Source: Tatlockia sp. (lineage in GTDB: Bacteria; Pseudomonadota; Gammaproteobacteria; Legionellales; Legionellaceae). Taken from it: 64,000 nt of DNA. Shown one piece after another: positions 35,209-44,057 of this stretch (position 1 is the first letter of the stretch; each line of letters starts with the position of its first letter). The position numbers were made by a program, and so were the translations under genes. The stretch spans positions 30,163 to 94,162 of the forward strand of contig JACCWI010000058.1 in the NCBI GenBank assembly GCA_013697725.1. The letters are read 5' to 3'. The notes below the pieces were generated by a model that worked only from the letters and a program-made list of their open reading frames with translations, ran no database searches and was not told the DNA's origin.

Positions 35209-36571
35209 GGCGAAGCTCAAATTTACCCTCTTTCAAAAGACTATCCAATTCAGCGTTGGTAAAGGTCCCAGGATTCCCCATCGAGATTCGGATCAAAAAA
35301 CTGTTAAGCGGTACAATTAAACCAAAAGCTATTGAGATGAGAAGAGCCATTAAAAATCGAGGCGTGTACTCATCATGCTGAATTTCAGCGATAGGGAGGC
35401 TGTGCTCACCTGCCAATTTTTGTCGGTGAATTAATAAAGAGTTTAATAAAATTAAGCCATAAAAATAAAAAGAAAAAAAACTGATCTTTTCAATAAATCC
35501 GGACATTTGTTTACCTACAACATAGGCCAACGGATAATTAATTAGGCAAAAACAAACTACCCAAATAATTTTAGGTATAAGGGTTTTTGCTTTTCCTTGA
35601 AAAACCGTCAGTCCTGTTAGTAATAGGGGAAAAATTAACAAAGAAAAATAATACAGCCAGCCGAAAGGGCTCAGTAAGATCATCATTGCTAAGGTCAGGC
35701 AAAATGGCTGATGGTTTAGTTGACAGGTTTTAACATTAATTTCTTTAGGCCCCATGGTGAAGAAATAAACGATTAATAAAATAGAAAACAATAGAAGATA
35801 AAGTCCCTGAACGGGAGCTAAATTCTGTCCTGGATGTTTAAGGTCCATCATCAAACGAAAAAGGTAGCCATAAATAGAGGCATTCCAGCTATCCCCATAC
35901 CAATAAATGAGGGCTAACATTGACGTATATTGCTTGTAAATAATCGCACCAAAAAGCCCTAAAGGCAGCAACATGCAGATTAAAACAGTTGCTATCATTA
36001 TTAAAAAAACGCGATAACGTCTTTGCTTAATTACATAGAATAATAACAGTGCAGGGAAGAGCTTAAGTGCAATAATAAAGCCCCAAAATAGTCCAGCCAT
36101 AGAATCATTTTTTTGCAGATAAAAATGATAACCTACCATTATAAAAAAGAATAACAGCGCACCAACTTGCACGATGGAGGTATCCATTAAAACTGGGAAA
36201 AAAGAGAAATACAGAAGATATAAAATTAGTTTATATTTTTGGCGAAATTGCTCAGAAAATGCATAGAAAAAAGCAATTCGCGCGCCAATTAGCCCCAGAG
36301 TTACAGACAGAAGAGAAGCGATAATCATCGCTGTTTGATAATTAAGCAACCCCAGCGGATAAAATATACAGAGAAAAAAAGGTGGATTTAAATTGGCGGG
36401 AATACTTTCACTGATCGGATAGGGATTCACTCCATAAATGAGTGCTTTGGTTGAAATATAAAATGGGGTGAAATCAACGACGCGGTAATAAGCAAAAACA
36501 AGATATAAAAGCAGAATATAAATCATGCAGAGAAAAGCAATAATTGGCCTTAAGTAAAAGTTTTTATTCAT
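35201..36571 (-). CDS. GT87 (DUF2029) family membrane glycosyltransferase, first copy
   Basis: This 456-residue polytopic membrane protein is paralogous to the next gene. Shared features are TPFYISTKALIYGVNPYP, LNPPFFLCIF, FWGFIIALKLFPALLLFYV, YWYGDSWNASIYGYLFRL and SPFGWLYYFSLLIFPLLL. The last two recur almost word for word in the second copy. It overlaps the DUF4442 gene upstream by 8 bp and the second copy downstream by 8 bp, so the three form one operon. In this family an Asp/Glu in the first periplasmic loop is catalytic, and VDFTPFY contains a candidate Asp. Duplication may allow heterodimers or two acceptor specificities. Confidence 0.78.
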   Translation of the reverse strand: MNKNFYLRPIIAFLCMIYILLLYLVFAYYRVVDFTPFYISTKALIYGVNPYPISESIPANLNPPFFLCIFYPLGLLNYQTAMIIASLLSVTLGLIGARIAFFYAFSEQFRQKYKLILYLLYFSFFPVLMDTSIVQVGALLFFFIMVGYHFYLQKNDSMAGLFWGFIIALKLFPALLLFYVIKQRRYRVFLIMIATVLICMLLPLGLFGAIIYKQYTSMLALIYWYGDSWNASIYGYLFRLMMDLKHPGQNLAPVQGLYLLLFSILLIVYFFTMGPKEINVKTCQLNHQPFCLTLAMMILLSPFGWLYYFSLLIFPLLLTGLTVFQGKAKTLIPKIIWVVCFCLINYPLAYVVGKQMSGFIEKISFFSFYFYGLILLNSLLIHRQKLAGEHSLPIAEIQHDEYTPRFLMALLISIAFGLIVPLNSFLIRISMGNPGTFTNAELDSLLKEGKFELRHD

Positions 36572-37046
36572 TTTTGTTTAAAACTTTAATGGATAGTTCC
36601 AGAGTAAAATCTGCTACTTCTTCAGAGTTTTCAGGATAGTTTGTATACGCTTTAATAAGTATCGGCTGGTTTAAACGCTCTCCTGTTTTTTGCGATTCCA
36701 TAATCATCGCTTTTACGACCTCGCCCATTTCAGAAATAAAATAAACATCTGATTCTGGCCGCCGTAAAAACTGAGCTTTAAACGATTTAAATACCACAGA
36801 GACATCTAAATTAGCCTGTTTTGCATGATAAAAACCGTGTAGGCCACCGGCTAAATCTGCACCCACTGCCAAGGCGCCAAAATACATGGAATTAAGATGA
36901 TTTTTGCTACGCCGATTAAGAGCTAGTTTAGTAATGATGATTTTGTCATCTAATTTGATTAACTTAGGCTTCAGATGGCCTATAAGCGGCACTTGAAAAC
37001 GGCCAAAGAACCATAAAAATAGTTTAAAGCGAGTCAGCGCTGACAT
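36564..37046 (-). CDS. DUF4442 hotdog-fold thioesterase-like protein
   Basis: This 160-residue protein is of the DUF4442 kind (hotdog fold, PaaI/YiiD-like). Its hallmark NHLNSMYFGALAVGADLAGG supplies the central helix with the Asn/Gly-rich turn, followed by a region DVSVVFKSFKAQFLRRPESDVYF. It has no recognisable acyl-CoA motif beyond the fold, so an acyl-thioesterase activity is likely but unproven. It is the first gene of the operon with the two GT87 proteins (8-bp overlap). Confidence 0.75.
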   Translation of the reverse strand: MSALTRFKLFLWFFGRFQVPLIGHLKPKLIKLDDKIIITKLALNRRSKNHLNSMYFGALAVGADLAGGLHGFYHAKQANLDVSVVFKSFKAQFLRRPESDVYFISEMGEVVKAMIMESQKTGERLNQPILIKAYTNYPENSEEVADFTLELSIKVLNKNE

Positions 37047-37096
37047 TTAAATATCCTTATTTAGTGCCCTTAGGCTCGGCATTATCGGCGAATTGA

Positions 37097-37669
37097 TTAG
37101 CCTGAATGCTCAGGGCTAACTTGCAATTTGGAGATTAGCTTTTTAACACCGTCAATGGCATTAACTCGTTTAATGATTAGTTCAATTGACTTTTTAGCCT
37201 TCACTTTCCCAGATAAAGTAACAGTTCCATTAGCAGTACTGGCATTTATGCCTACTAAAGGTATGGACTCATCATCAAGTACCTTTGCAGCTAATACAGC
37301 CGCTTCAACTTTTGCTGTGATGTAGGCATCGGTGAGAGCCAAATTTACTTGTTTGATAATTAATTCATGAGCGATAACCATTTTCACGCCTTTCGTTTCT
37401 TTGGCCACTTTTAAGGCATTTACAAAAGCGCTCTTAGTATTAACATTACCGCTAAGGGTGACTACTCCATCATTGGTTGTTACCGAAATTTTCAGCACAT
37501 TTAACTCAGGATTCTGGGTAAATTGGGCAGCGATTTTAGTGGTAATTACGGAATCACTTAAGTTTTGCTCTATCTCTTTTAAATTGGGCTCAGCATGGGC
37601 TAATCCGAAACTGCAGAAAAATATTAGGCTAATTAGAAAGTTAAATAAGGTTGGCATTATAGTTTTCAA
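37097..37669 (-). CDS. Periplasmic BON-domain protein (OsmY-like)
   Basis: This 190-residue exported protein has a signal peptide ending FGLAHA and two BON domains, at about 35-105 and 112-185. Both carry the repeated GVVTLSGNV / GTVTLSGKV motif. BON domains bind phospholipid or support envelope integrity under osmotic stress in OsmY and DolP. The start is uncertain: TTG 37669 gives a lysine-containing n-region (MKTIMPTLF), while ATG 37657 is the first ATG. It faces uvrA across a 0.4-kb AT-rich gap that holds DnaA-box matches. Confidence 0.88.
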   Translation of the reverse strand: MKTIMPTLFNFLISLIFFCSFGLAHAEPNLKEIEQNLSDSVITTKIAAQFTQNPELNVLKISVTTNDGVVTLSGNVNTKSAFVNALKVAKETKGVKMVIAHELIIKQVNLALTDAYITAKVEAAVLAAKVLDDESIPLVGINASTANGTVTLSGKVKAKKSIELIIKRVNAIDGVKKLISKLQVSPEHSG

Positions 37670-37733
37670 AGCTCATTGAGACATGGCGTTAGTATACCAT
37701 CTTTAAAATAACTACCAAGAGGTTTCACGCCCT

Positions 37734-37884
37734 TAATTCACAGAGTTATGCACAGAAATTGTGGATAACTTAAGAGAGTTGAACCTTCAAAAAGAAGCCT
37801 AAAGCTCAATAAAATCAAGGGGTCGTTAATAAAATTGAAAAAAAGAGTTATTAGATTTATAAAATGAGGAAATATTTATACACA
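37734..37884. promoter_or_regulatory. Cluster of DnaA-box matches between BON gene and uvrA
   Basis: TTATGCACA (37746-37754) and the reverse-oriented TGTGGATAA (37760-37768) are perfect TTATNCACA boxes facing each other across 5 bp. TTATACACA at 37876-37884 is a third perfect match, and TAATTCACA (37734-37742) has one mismatch. Very AT-rich DNA separates and follows them. Function is unknown: a DnaA-binding regulatory site, titration site or relic origin are possible. Confidence 0.5.
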
Positions 37885-38058
37885 AGGAAGAAACTGATAA
37901 ATATTTGTAACGAAATGGATTCTAGCAGAAAATTATTCGCATGCCTAGAATTAAATTATTTAAAAAATTGGATAGCAATTTAAGATTAAAATTTAAGCTG
38001 AAGGAATTTAGAGTGCTAAAACATAAAGGCTTAAAACTAGGATAATAGCCATAATACT

Positions 38059-38109
38059 TTGCTTTTAATCGTCAAAAAGTGCTATAATCGAACATTTCTC
38101 CGGATGTTC
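38059..38109 (+). promoter_or_regulatory. uvrA promoter and leader inverted repeat
   Basis: TTGCTT (38059-38064), an 18-bp spacer and a perfect TATAAT (38083-38088) make a plausible sigma-70 promoter 28 bp upstream of the uvrA start. Immediately downstream GAACAT-N8-ATGTTC (38090-38109) is a perfect inverted repeat that would lie at the 5' end of the mRNA. Confidence 0.6.
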
Positions 38110-38115
38110 AATCTT

Positions 38116-40974
38116 ATGAATTCAATTTCTATCCGTGGAGCAAGAACCCATAATCTTAAAAATATTGATGTGGATCTGCCACGTAATCAATTAATCGTTA
38201 TTACCGGGCTTTCGGGTTCTGGCAAATCCTCACTGGCTTTTGATACGCTTTATGCTGAAGGGCAGCGCCGCTATGTCGAATCGCTTTCGTCCTATGCTCG
38301 CCAATTTTTGTCTATGATGGAAAAGCCAGATATTGATTCAATTGAGGGCTTATCACCGGCCATTTCTATTGAGCAAAAAGCAACCTCTCACAATCCTCGT
38401 TCGACAGTGGGAACTATTACTGAGATCTATGATTATCTGCGTTTACTCTTTGCCCGTGTAGGTGAGCCACGCTGTCCTCGACATGGGCTTAGTTTACATG
38501 CCCAAACAATAAGTCAAATGGTTGATCAAGTTTTAGCGATGCCCGAAGGGTCAAAGGCAATGATTTTAGCCCCCGTGGTGAGGGAACGCAAAGGCGAGCA
38601 CGTACAATTGTTACAGCAATTACAAGCGCAGGGTTATGTACGCGCACGTATCGATGGTGAAATTTATGAATTAGATGACCCACCAAAATTATCACTCAGA
38701 CAAAAACACAGTATTGATGTGGTAGTGGATAGATTCAAGGTCAGGCCTGATTTAGCACAACGACTTAGTGAATCCTTTGAAAATGCACTAAATCGCGCTG
38801 AAGGGTTAGCGATTGTTGCAGCCGTAGATGGTGATTTTCCCGAGGTAACTTTTTCTTCAAAATTCGCCTGCCCTGAATGTGGTTATAATCTGAGTGAATT
38901 GGAACCTCGACTTTTTTCCTTCAACAATCCTTTAGGCGCTTGCCCTTCCTGTGATGGACTTGGTGTCGATCAGTTTTTTGCTCCAGAACGTGTCATTCAT
39001 GATGAAACTATGAGCCTAGCCGAAGGTGCCATTCGGGGTTGGGATAAGAAGACGACCTATTATTATCCTATGCTTGAATCGTTGGCTCGTCATTACCACT
39101 TTAATATGGAAACTGCCTTCTGTGATTTACCTGAAAAGATACGCGAGCTGGTGCTTTATGGCAGTGGAAAAGAAGTTATAGAATTCCACTACCATCGCCC
39201 GCAAGGCGATTACTGGGTAAAAAAACATCCCTTTGAGGGTGTGATAACCAATATGCAACGGCGATATCATGAATCAGATTCTTCTATGGTTCGTGAAGAG
39301 TTAGCAAAATATTTATCTTCAAGACCCTGCCAATCTTGCGGGGGTTCTCGTCTGCGCGAGGAAGCAAGACATGTATTTATCGATGACAAAAATTTATCGG
39401 AAATATCAGCCTACTCCATCGAAAAAGCCCATGATTTTTTCAAACATTTGGAACTTCAAGGTGCACGCGGCGAAATCGCTGCAAAAATTAATAAAGAAAT
39501 TACAGAACGTTTAGGTTTTTTAGTCAATGTGGGTCTGGATTATCTTTCTCTTGAGCGCAGTGCCGAAACGCTTTCCGGTGGAGAGGCTCAACGAATTCGT
39601 TTAGCTAGTCAAATAGGTTCGGGTTTGGTCGGTGTCATGTATATTCTTGACGAACCGTCTATAGGCTTACACCAACGAGATAATGAGCGATTATTAAAAA
39701 CCTTGCTGCGTTTGAAGAACCTTGGAAATACCGTCATTGTCGTGGAGCATGATGAAGATGCTATTCTTTCAGCTGACTATGTGCTTGACATAGGCCCAGG
39801 AGCTGGTGTCCACGGCGGTGCCGTAGTTGCATCGGGTACCCCTGAACAAATTATGCACAATGAAAATTCGTTAACAGGCCAATACCTTTCTGGTAAGCAA
39901 GCAATAGCAGTGCCTGCCCAGCGCAAACCCGTTGATAAGTCTAAAATGATTCATCTTTTAGGTGTTTCTTGCAATAACCTCAATAAGGTTGATGTTAGCA
40001 TTCCTTTAGGTTTGATTAGCTGTATAACTGGCGTCTCAGGTTCTGGGAAATCCAGTTTAATAAATGACACCTTATATCCAATCGCTGCTAATAAATTAAA
40101 TCGTGCGAACCTTTCCAAAAGAGGTTCCCTCAAAGAGATTAGAGGCCTCGAACTTTGCGATAAAGTCATTGATATCGATCAAAGTCCCATTGGCCGAACT
40201 CCACGCTCTAATCCGGCAACCTATACGGGTATTTTTACACCCATTCGTGAACTATTTGCAGGCACTGCAGAATCTCGTTCCCGCGGCTATCAGCCGGGAC
40301 GCTTTAGTTTCAATGTGCGTGGTGGGCGTTGCGAAGCATGCCAGGGGGATGGTTTAATCAAAGTTGAAATGCATTTTTTACCGGACATTTATGTAACCTG
40401 TGATGTTTGCAAAGGTAAACGCTACAATCGAGAAACTTTAGAAGTCCAATATAAAGGTAAAAATATTCACGAGATTTTATATTTAACAGTCGAGGAGGCT
40501 CGAGAATTTTTCGACGCAGTTCCTGTTTTAGCACGAAAATGTCAAACCCTGATAGATGTGGGCTTGTCCTATATCCGTTTAGGTCAAAGTGCTACGACCT
40601 TATCAGGCGGAGAAGCTCAGCGGATTAAATTGGCTCGGGAGTTATCAAAACGGGATACGGGAAGTACTTTATATATACTCGATGAACCCACTACCGGTTT
40701 GCACTTTCACGATACCAAGCAATTGCTTTCTGTGTTATTTCGGCTACGTGAAAAAGGCAATACCGTAGTTATTATTGAGCATAATCTTGATGTGATAAAG
40801 ACTGCTGACTGGCTAATCGATCTCGGTCCGGAAGGTGGCGCTAAAGGTGGAAAAATTATTGCTATAGGGACCCCTGAGCAAGTTGCCAAATGTAAACATT
40901 CCTATACAGGAATTTTTTTAAAACCTTTATTGAAAAAGAGCAAGTCTCATTCAGTTGGAGAGGCCAGCTTCTAA
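38116..40974 (+). CDS. uvrA: Excinuclease ABC subunit A
   Basis: UvrA is the DNA-damage-recognition ATPase of nucleotide excision repair. The 952-residue protein starts at [19 protein letters not shown], the family N-terminus; an open frame 19 codons longer crosses the promoter and is rejected. Both ABC halves are present: Walker [13 protein letters not shown] and [12 protein letters not shown], and signature motifs LSGGEAQRI twice. The zinc fingers CPECG-...-CPSC and CEACQ-...-CDVC are also present. A promoter lies at 38059-38088 and a hairpin follows the stop. The gene is monocistronic. Confidence 0.98.
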   Translation: MNSISIRGARTHNLKNIDVDLPRNQLIVITGLSGSGKSSLAFDTLYAEGQRRYVESLSSYARQFLSMMEKPDIDSIEGLSPAISIEQKATSHNPRSTVGTITEIYDYLRLLFARVGEPRCPRHGLSLHAQTISQMVDQVLAMPEGSKAMILAPVVRERKGEHVQLLQQLQAQGYVRARIDGEIYELDDPPKLSLRQKHSIDVVVDRFKVRPDLAQRLSESFENALNRAEGLAIVAAVDGDFPEVTFSSKFACPECGYNLSELEPRLFSFNNPLGACPSCDGLGVDQFFAPERVIHDETMSLAEGAIRGWDKKTTYYYPMLESLARHYHFNMETAFCDLPEKIRELVLYGSGKEVIEFHYHRPQGDYWVKKHPFEGVITNMQRRYHESDSSMVREELAKYLSSRPCQSCGGSRLREEARHVFIDDKNLSEISAYSIEKAHDFFKHLELQGARGEIAAKINKEITERLGFLVNVGLDYLSLERSAETLSGGEAQRIRLASQIGSGLVGVMYILDEPSIGLHQRDNERLLKTLLRLKNLGNTVIVVEHDEDAILSADYVLDIGPGAGVHGGAVVASGTPEQIMHNENSLTGQYLSGKQAIAVPAQRKPVDKSKMIHLLGVSCNNLNKVDVSIPLGLISCITGVSGSGKSSLINDTLYPIAANKLNRANLSKRGSLKEIRGLELCDKVIDIDQSPIGRTPRSNPATYTGIFTPIRELFAGTAESRSRGYQPGRFSFNVRGGRCEACQGDGLIKVEMHFLPDIYVTCDVCKGKRYNRETLEVQYKGKNIHEILYLTVEEAREFFDAVPVLARKCQTLIDVGLSYIRLGQSATTLSGGEAQRIKLARELSKRDTGSTLYILDEPTTGLHFHDTKQLLSVLFRLREKGNTVVIIEHNLDVIKTADWLIDLGPEGGAKGGKIIAIGTPEQVAKCKHSYTGIFLKPLLKKSKSHSVGEASF

Positions 40975-40996
40975 TAAGCTGGCTCACTCAGTTTTT
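40963..40996 (+). terminator. uvrA terminator hairpin
   Basis: GCCAGCTT, loop CTAAT containing the uvrA stop, and AAGCTGGC form a perfect 8-bp stem (40963-40983). A run of five T follows at 40992-40996, about 8 bases after the stem, so it is a moderate intrinsic terminator. The acyltransferase gene on the other strand ends 12 bp later. Confidence 0.6.
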
Positions 40997-41007
40997 ATAA
41001 AGTCAAC

Positions 41008-42984
41008 TTAACTTAAAAGCGGATTTTTATAACGTTTAACGTAAGTTTTAGCAAACTTATAGGAGGCATAATCATTGATATGAGTTGCATCACTAAAGAC
41101 TGGGATGCCATTTATATCTGCTTTACATAGTCCAGATTTACATTGTACTTTTCGGGGATCAATGATTATTAATTGAGCATATTTTTTCTGCATTTTTGCG
41201 AATAATTCGTTAAACCATGCCATTTTTTTTCTATCTAAATTAAAGTCACAATGTCCAAGTTCAAATTTTTCTCGCCGCTTTATGGGCCCAAAAAAACAGT
41301 CATAAGAATTGGTAAGTGGTTTAGCTATTGCTTTAATCAATACGGGTGTAGCTCCTGAATCAATAATAAGCTCTAGACTTTTGTCCAAAGCCTTTTCAAT
41401 TCGCGCTTTAACCAGTTCAATTGAACGTTCATCATCAGGCTTATTGAGAATCGGCACAAAGAGATAATCATCCCAGGTTTGCGCGATGATTACATAATCA
41501 TAATGATTTTCTTTAACCATCTTGTAGTAAATTTCGTTTTGCTCTTTGCAGATTTTATAAATATCTTTTGCAAGAACATCATATTGCATAAGACCTGAGA
41601 GAGTCAGGCAGCCTGCAGTAGAATGCGCCAAAATCGATAGGTTGGCAGATTTACCAAGAAAGTCCATAAACTGCCAATGATGGTTTGAGTAAGAATCTCC
41701 AAACATAAAGCCTTTGCGACTCGATGGATTTTTCGTTCCTATTGTACAATTGGTATCTACTGGAAGAGCCTCTTTTTGTAAACAAGAAACCAGGCAGCTA
41801 AATCTTTTTTGTGCTGAATATTTTTTAAGTAAAGTGTAAATCTTCTCATTTTCTTGTAAACGCTGTGGGAAACCCTCAAATTTCTTAACTTGATAATCGC
41901 TTGCATAAAGGGCCAGAAAGGGCAAAATAAAAAGCAAAGAAAGGGAGTAGCCAAAGGAAAGTTTACTCATTTTTCGCGAAGGCTTTTCAATGAAGCGCCA
42001 AGAAAGATAAGCAATGATACTTATAATACAAAAGGCAAATAGCGTGACTTCCGCGGTTTCTTTAATATCAAAGTAACGAATTAAAACAAAAACTGGCCAA
42101 TGCCAGATATAGAGTGAATAAGAAAGCAGTCCAATAAATACTATCGGTTTTAAGGAAAGCACTTGAATGCAGATAGGCTTTTTTTCCGATTCACCAACAG
42201 CAATCAAGGTTGCGGTAGCAAGACAAAGAATTAGTGCATAATAATTAGGAAAGCCTAGATTTATACCCTGGAGTCTGGCGATATAAAATAAAGTAAAAAA
42301 GGCCGCAACGGCCAATAAATTCAAATTAAAACGATTCAAAGCTAGCGGTTTAGGTCTTAGAGCAACACAAGAACCTATAAGAAATTCAAAAATTCGACTT
42401 AGTAATTGATAATAGGTTTCTACAGGTGTTATGGAGGAGTAATGTAAAGCAAGTAGGAAAAATCCCAGCGTTAATAGATAAGTCACCTTCGCAAGGTGTT
42501 TTTCACCAACAAAGCGATGCAATAAAAAAAGAGCCAAGGGCAATATAAGGTAACATTGCCATTCTATTGCTAAAGACCAGGTGTGCAACAAAGGAAAGAA
42601 GTTAACATTCTTTGAAAAATAGCCTGAGGTAATTTTTTCAAAATATTGATTACCAATAAAAACAGCCGATTTTCGCGCAGATTTAGAAAAAATTAAAAGA
42701 TCTTCAGGTAAAAAATAAATAAGAGTAAAAATAAAGCAAACAAGAAATAAACAGAGCAAAACTGGTTGCAAACGCCACAGTCGCCGATTATAAAATTCTA
42801 TAAATGAGAACTTATTATTTTGTAGAGAATTAAGAATTAGGCCGGTAATTAAAAAGCCCGAAATTACAAAAAAAATGTCAACGCCAATAAAACCGGAGGG
42901 AAAGAGATTCAAGCCTGCATGAAATATTAAGACAAATATAACAGCAATTGCCCTTAATCCGTCAACATGTGGACGATAAATCAC
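41008..42984 (-). CDS. OafA-type membrane acyltransferase with SGNH domain
   Basis: This 658-residue protein has an N-terminal acyltransferase-3 domain of about ten helices (residues 1-350). The active-site region is YRPHVDGLRAIAVIFVLIFH and SGFIGVDIFFVISGFLITG. A C-terminal SGNH hydrolase-like domain follows, with the Ser in GFMFGDSYSNHHW and a D-x-x-H near the end (FSDATHIND). Such proteins O-acetylate surface polysaccharides such as LPS O-antigen or capsule. The gene is alone on its strand, convergent with uvrA and divergent from the thi operon. The acyl acceptor is not evident. Confidence 0.9.
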   Translation of the reverse strand: MIYRPHVDGLRAIAVIFVLIFHAGLNLFPSGFIGVDIFFVISGFLITGLILNSLQNNKFSFIEFYNRRLWRLQPVLLCLFLVCFIFTLIYFLPEDLLIFSKSARKSAVFIGNQYFEKITSGYFSKNVNFFPLLHTWSLAIEWQCYLILPLALFLLHRFVGEKHLAKVTYLLTLGFFLLALHYSSITPVETYYQLLSRIFEFLIGSCVALRPKPLALNRFNLNLLAVAAFFTLFYIARLQGINLGFPNYYALILCLATATLIAVGESEKKPICIQVLSLKPIVFIGLLSYSLYIWHWPVFVLIRYFDIKETAEVTLFAFCIISIIAYLSWRFIEKPSRKMSKLSFGYSLSLLFILPFLALYASDYQVKKFEGFPQRLQENEKIYTLLKKYSAQKRFSCLVSCLQKEALPVDTNCTIGTKNPSSRKGFMFGDSYSNHHWQFMDFLGKSANLSILAHSTAGCLTLSGLMQYDVLAKDIYKICKEQNEIYYKMVKENHYDYVIIAQTWDDYLFVPILNKPDDERSIELVKARIEKALDKSLELIIDSGATPVLIKAIAKPLTNSYDCFFGPIKRREKFELGHCDFNLDRKKMAWFNELFAKMQKKYAQLIIIDPRKVQCKSGLCKADINGIPVFSDATHINDYASYKFAKTYVKRYKNPLLS

Positions 42985-43049
42985 TTTGAGGCTTCCCCAA
43001 TCTTAAATGAAGGGGGATTATAACCCAATTATTTTTCAAATACATGGGT

Positions 43050-43085
43050 AAATTTAGACAGCAAAGAGTTAAATTTAAACAGCAA
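43050..43085. repeat. Tandem 15-bp direct repeat, 21-bp period
   Basis: AAATTTAGACAGCAA (43050-43064) recurs as AAATTTAAACAGCAA (43071-43085), differing at one base. The 21-bp period equals two helical turns, so both copies face the same side of DNA. It lies in the gap between the divergent acyltransferase and thi genes, nearer the acyltransferase start. Confidence 0.5.
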
Positions 43086-43233
43086 GGCTTTGACTCCATA
43101 TTTATATGAATTATATGTTGGTCATCTTGGTTCGCTTCATTAAATGTATAGGATAATTTGCAGTGACAACTTTTTCTAACTCTTTGTCATCAATTCTAAA
43201 AAGCGTGTCATGAAGTTGCAGACTCTTAGACTA

Positions 43234-43262
43234 TTGACAATGAGAGTGGCATGTCCTAAATT
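43234..43262 (+). promoter_or_regulatory. Promoter of the thiEMD operon
   Basis: A perfect TTGACA (43234-43239), a 17-bp spacer and TAAATT (43257-43262) form a near-consensus sigma-70 promoter. Its start point would fall a few bases before the TPP riboswitch. Confidence 0.75.
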
Positions 43263-43273
43263 AGAACAATTAT

Positions 43274-43365
43274 CGCCGGGGGTGCTTTGGTCCAAAGTAA
43301 ATTAGGGAGCAAGGCTGAGAAAAACCCTTACAACCTGAACTGGTTAACACCTGCGGAGGGAGCGT
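43274..43365 (+). ncRNA. TPP riboswitch (THI element)
   Basis: The conserved THI-box elements are present in order: GGGGGTGC, GCTGAGA with following ACCC, ACCTGAACTGG, TTAACACCTGCGGAGGGAG. The aptamer binds thiamine pyrophosphate and lowers expression of the downstream thiE-thiM-thiD genes. The helix-4/5 pyrophosphate pocket consensus is intact. Confidence 0.95.
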
Positions 43366-43397
43366 GATTGAGGTGTGATTGATTAAATAATACCTCT

Positions 43398-43423
43398 AGA
43401 TCCTCTCTCCTATTTGAGGACCT
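43398..43423 (+). promoter_or_regulatory. Ribosome-site-sequestering hairpin of the TPP riboswitch
   Basis: AGATCCTC (43398-43405) can pair with GAGGACCT (43416-43423), which contains the GAGG ribosome-binding site and touches the thiE ATG. A competing stem GAGGT (43370-43374) with ACCTC (43392-43396) lies just upstream. No U-run follows, which suggests control of translation initiation rather than termination. Confidence 0.6.
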
Positions 43424-44056
43424 ATGACTACCGAATTTTATAAGCTAATGCTTATTACTCACCGCCAGGCTCAGCCTCTTCACGATTATCTCCAATTTAT
43501 TGAAATCTGCATTAAATCGGGTGTCACTTCGGTGCAGTTGCGGGAAAAAGAAGCTAAGCCTTCTTTTTTGGAAGATTTCGCACTTAAACTTCAAACTTTA
43601 TTAGCTCCCTACAAAATACCATTAATTATTAATGATAATCTCGAGTTGGCTTTGAAAATCAACGCTCAAGGGCTTCATTTAGGGCAAAGCGATGGTTCTC
43701 CTCGTTGGGCGAGAGAGCAATTACACCCCAATCAATATTTAGGTTTATCCATCGAAACAGAAAATGATTTAATTCGTGCGAATAGCTATACCGTTGACTA
43801 CGTAGCAGCTAGTGCTGTCTTCCCTTCAGTCCATAAAACCAATCTTCGTACAATCTGGGGTCTTGAAGGACTAAACGCTTTAGCTCAGCGTTCTTTAAAT
43901 CCACTAATTGCAATTGGTGGTATAAATGTGACCAATGTAAAGCAAGTAATGGATGCCGGCGCGAAAGGAATCGCCGTGATTGGTGCTCTGCATAATGCTC
44001 CCAATCCTGCTGCGATGACTGCAAATTTACGACAGTTTATTGAAAGAGAGGTATGA
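43424..44056 (+). CDS. thiE: Thiamine-phosphate synthase
   Basis: ThiE joins hydroxymethylpyrimidine diphosphate with thiazole phosphate to give thiamine monophosphate. The 210-residue TIM-barrel protein has TSVQLREKEA, a phosphate site around LIINDNLELALKINAQGLHLGQ, and IAIGGINVTNVKQVMDAG. The ATG is preceded by GAGG that can be masked by the upstream hairpin. It is followed by thiM after one base. The order thiE-thiM-thiD without thiC or thiG indicates a salvage-type operon. Confidence 0.94.
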   Translation: MTTEFYKLMLITHRQAQPLHDYLQFIEICIKSGVTSVQLREKEAKPSFLEDFALKLQTLLAPYKIPLIINDNLELALKINAQGLHLGQSDGSPRWAREQLHPNQYLGLSIETENDLIRANSYTVDYVAASAVFPSVHKTNLRTIWGLEGLNALAQRSLNPLIAIGGINVTNVKQVMDAGAKGIAVIGALHNAPNPAAMTANLRQFIEREV

Positions 44057-44057
44057 A

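Noticed and set aside
38090..38109. LexA-type SOS box upstream of uvrA
   Set aside because: The spacing does not match the gammaproteobacterial CTGT-N8-ACAG box, and Legionella is reported to lack classical LexA; kept only as an unexplained inverted repeat.
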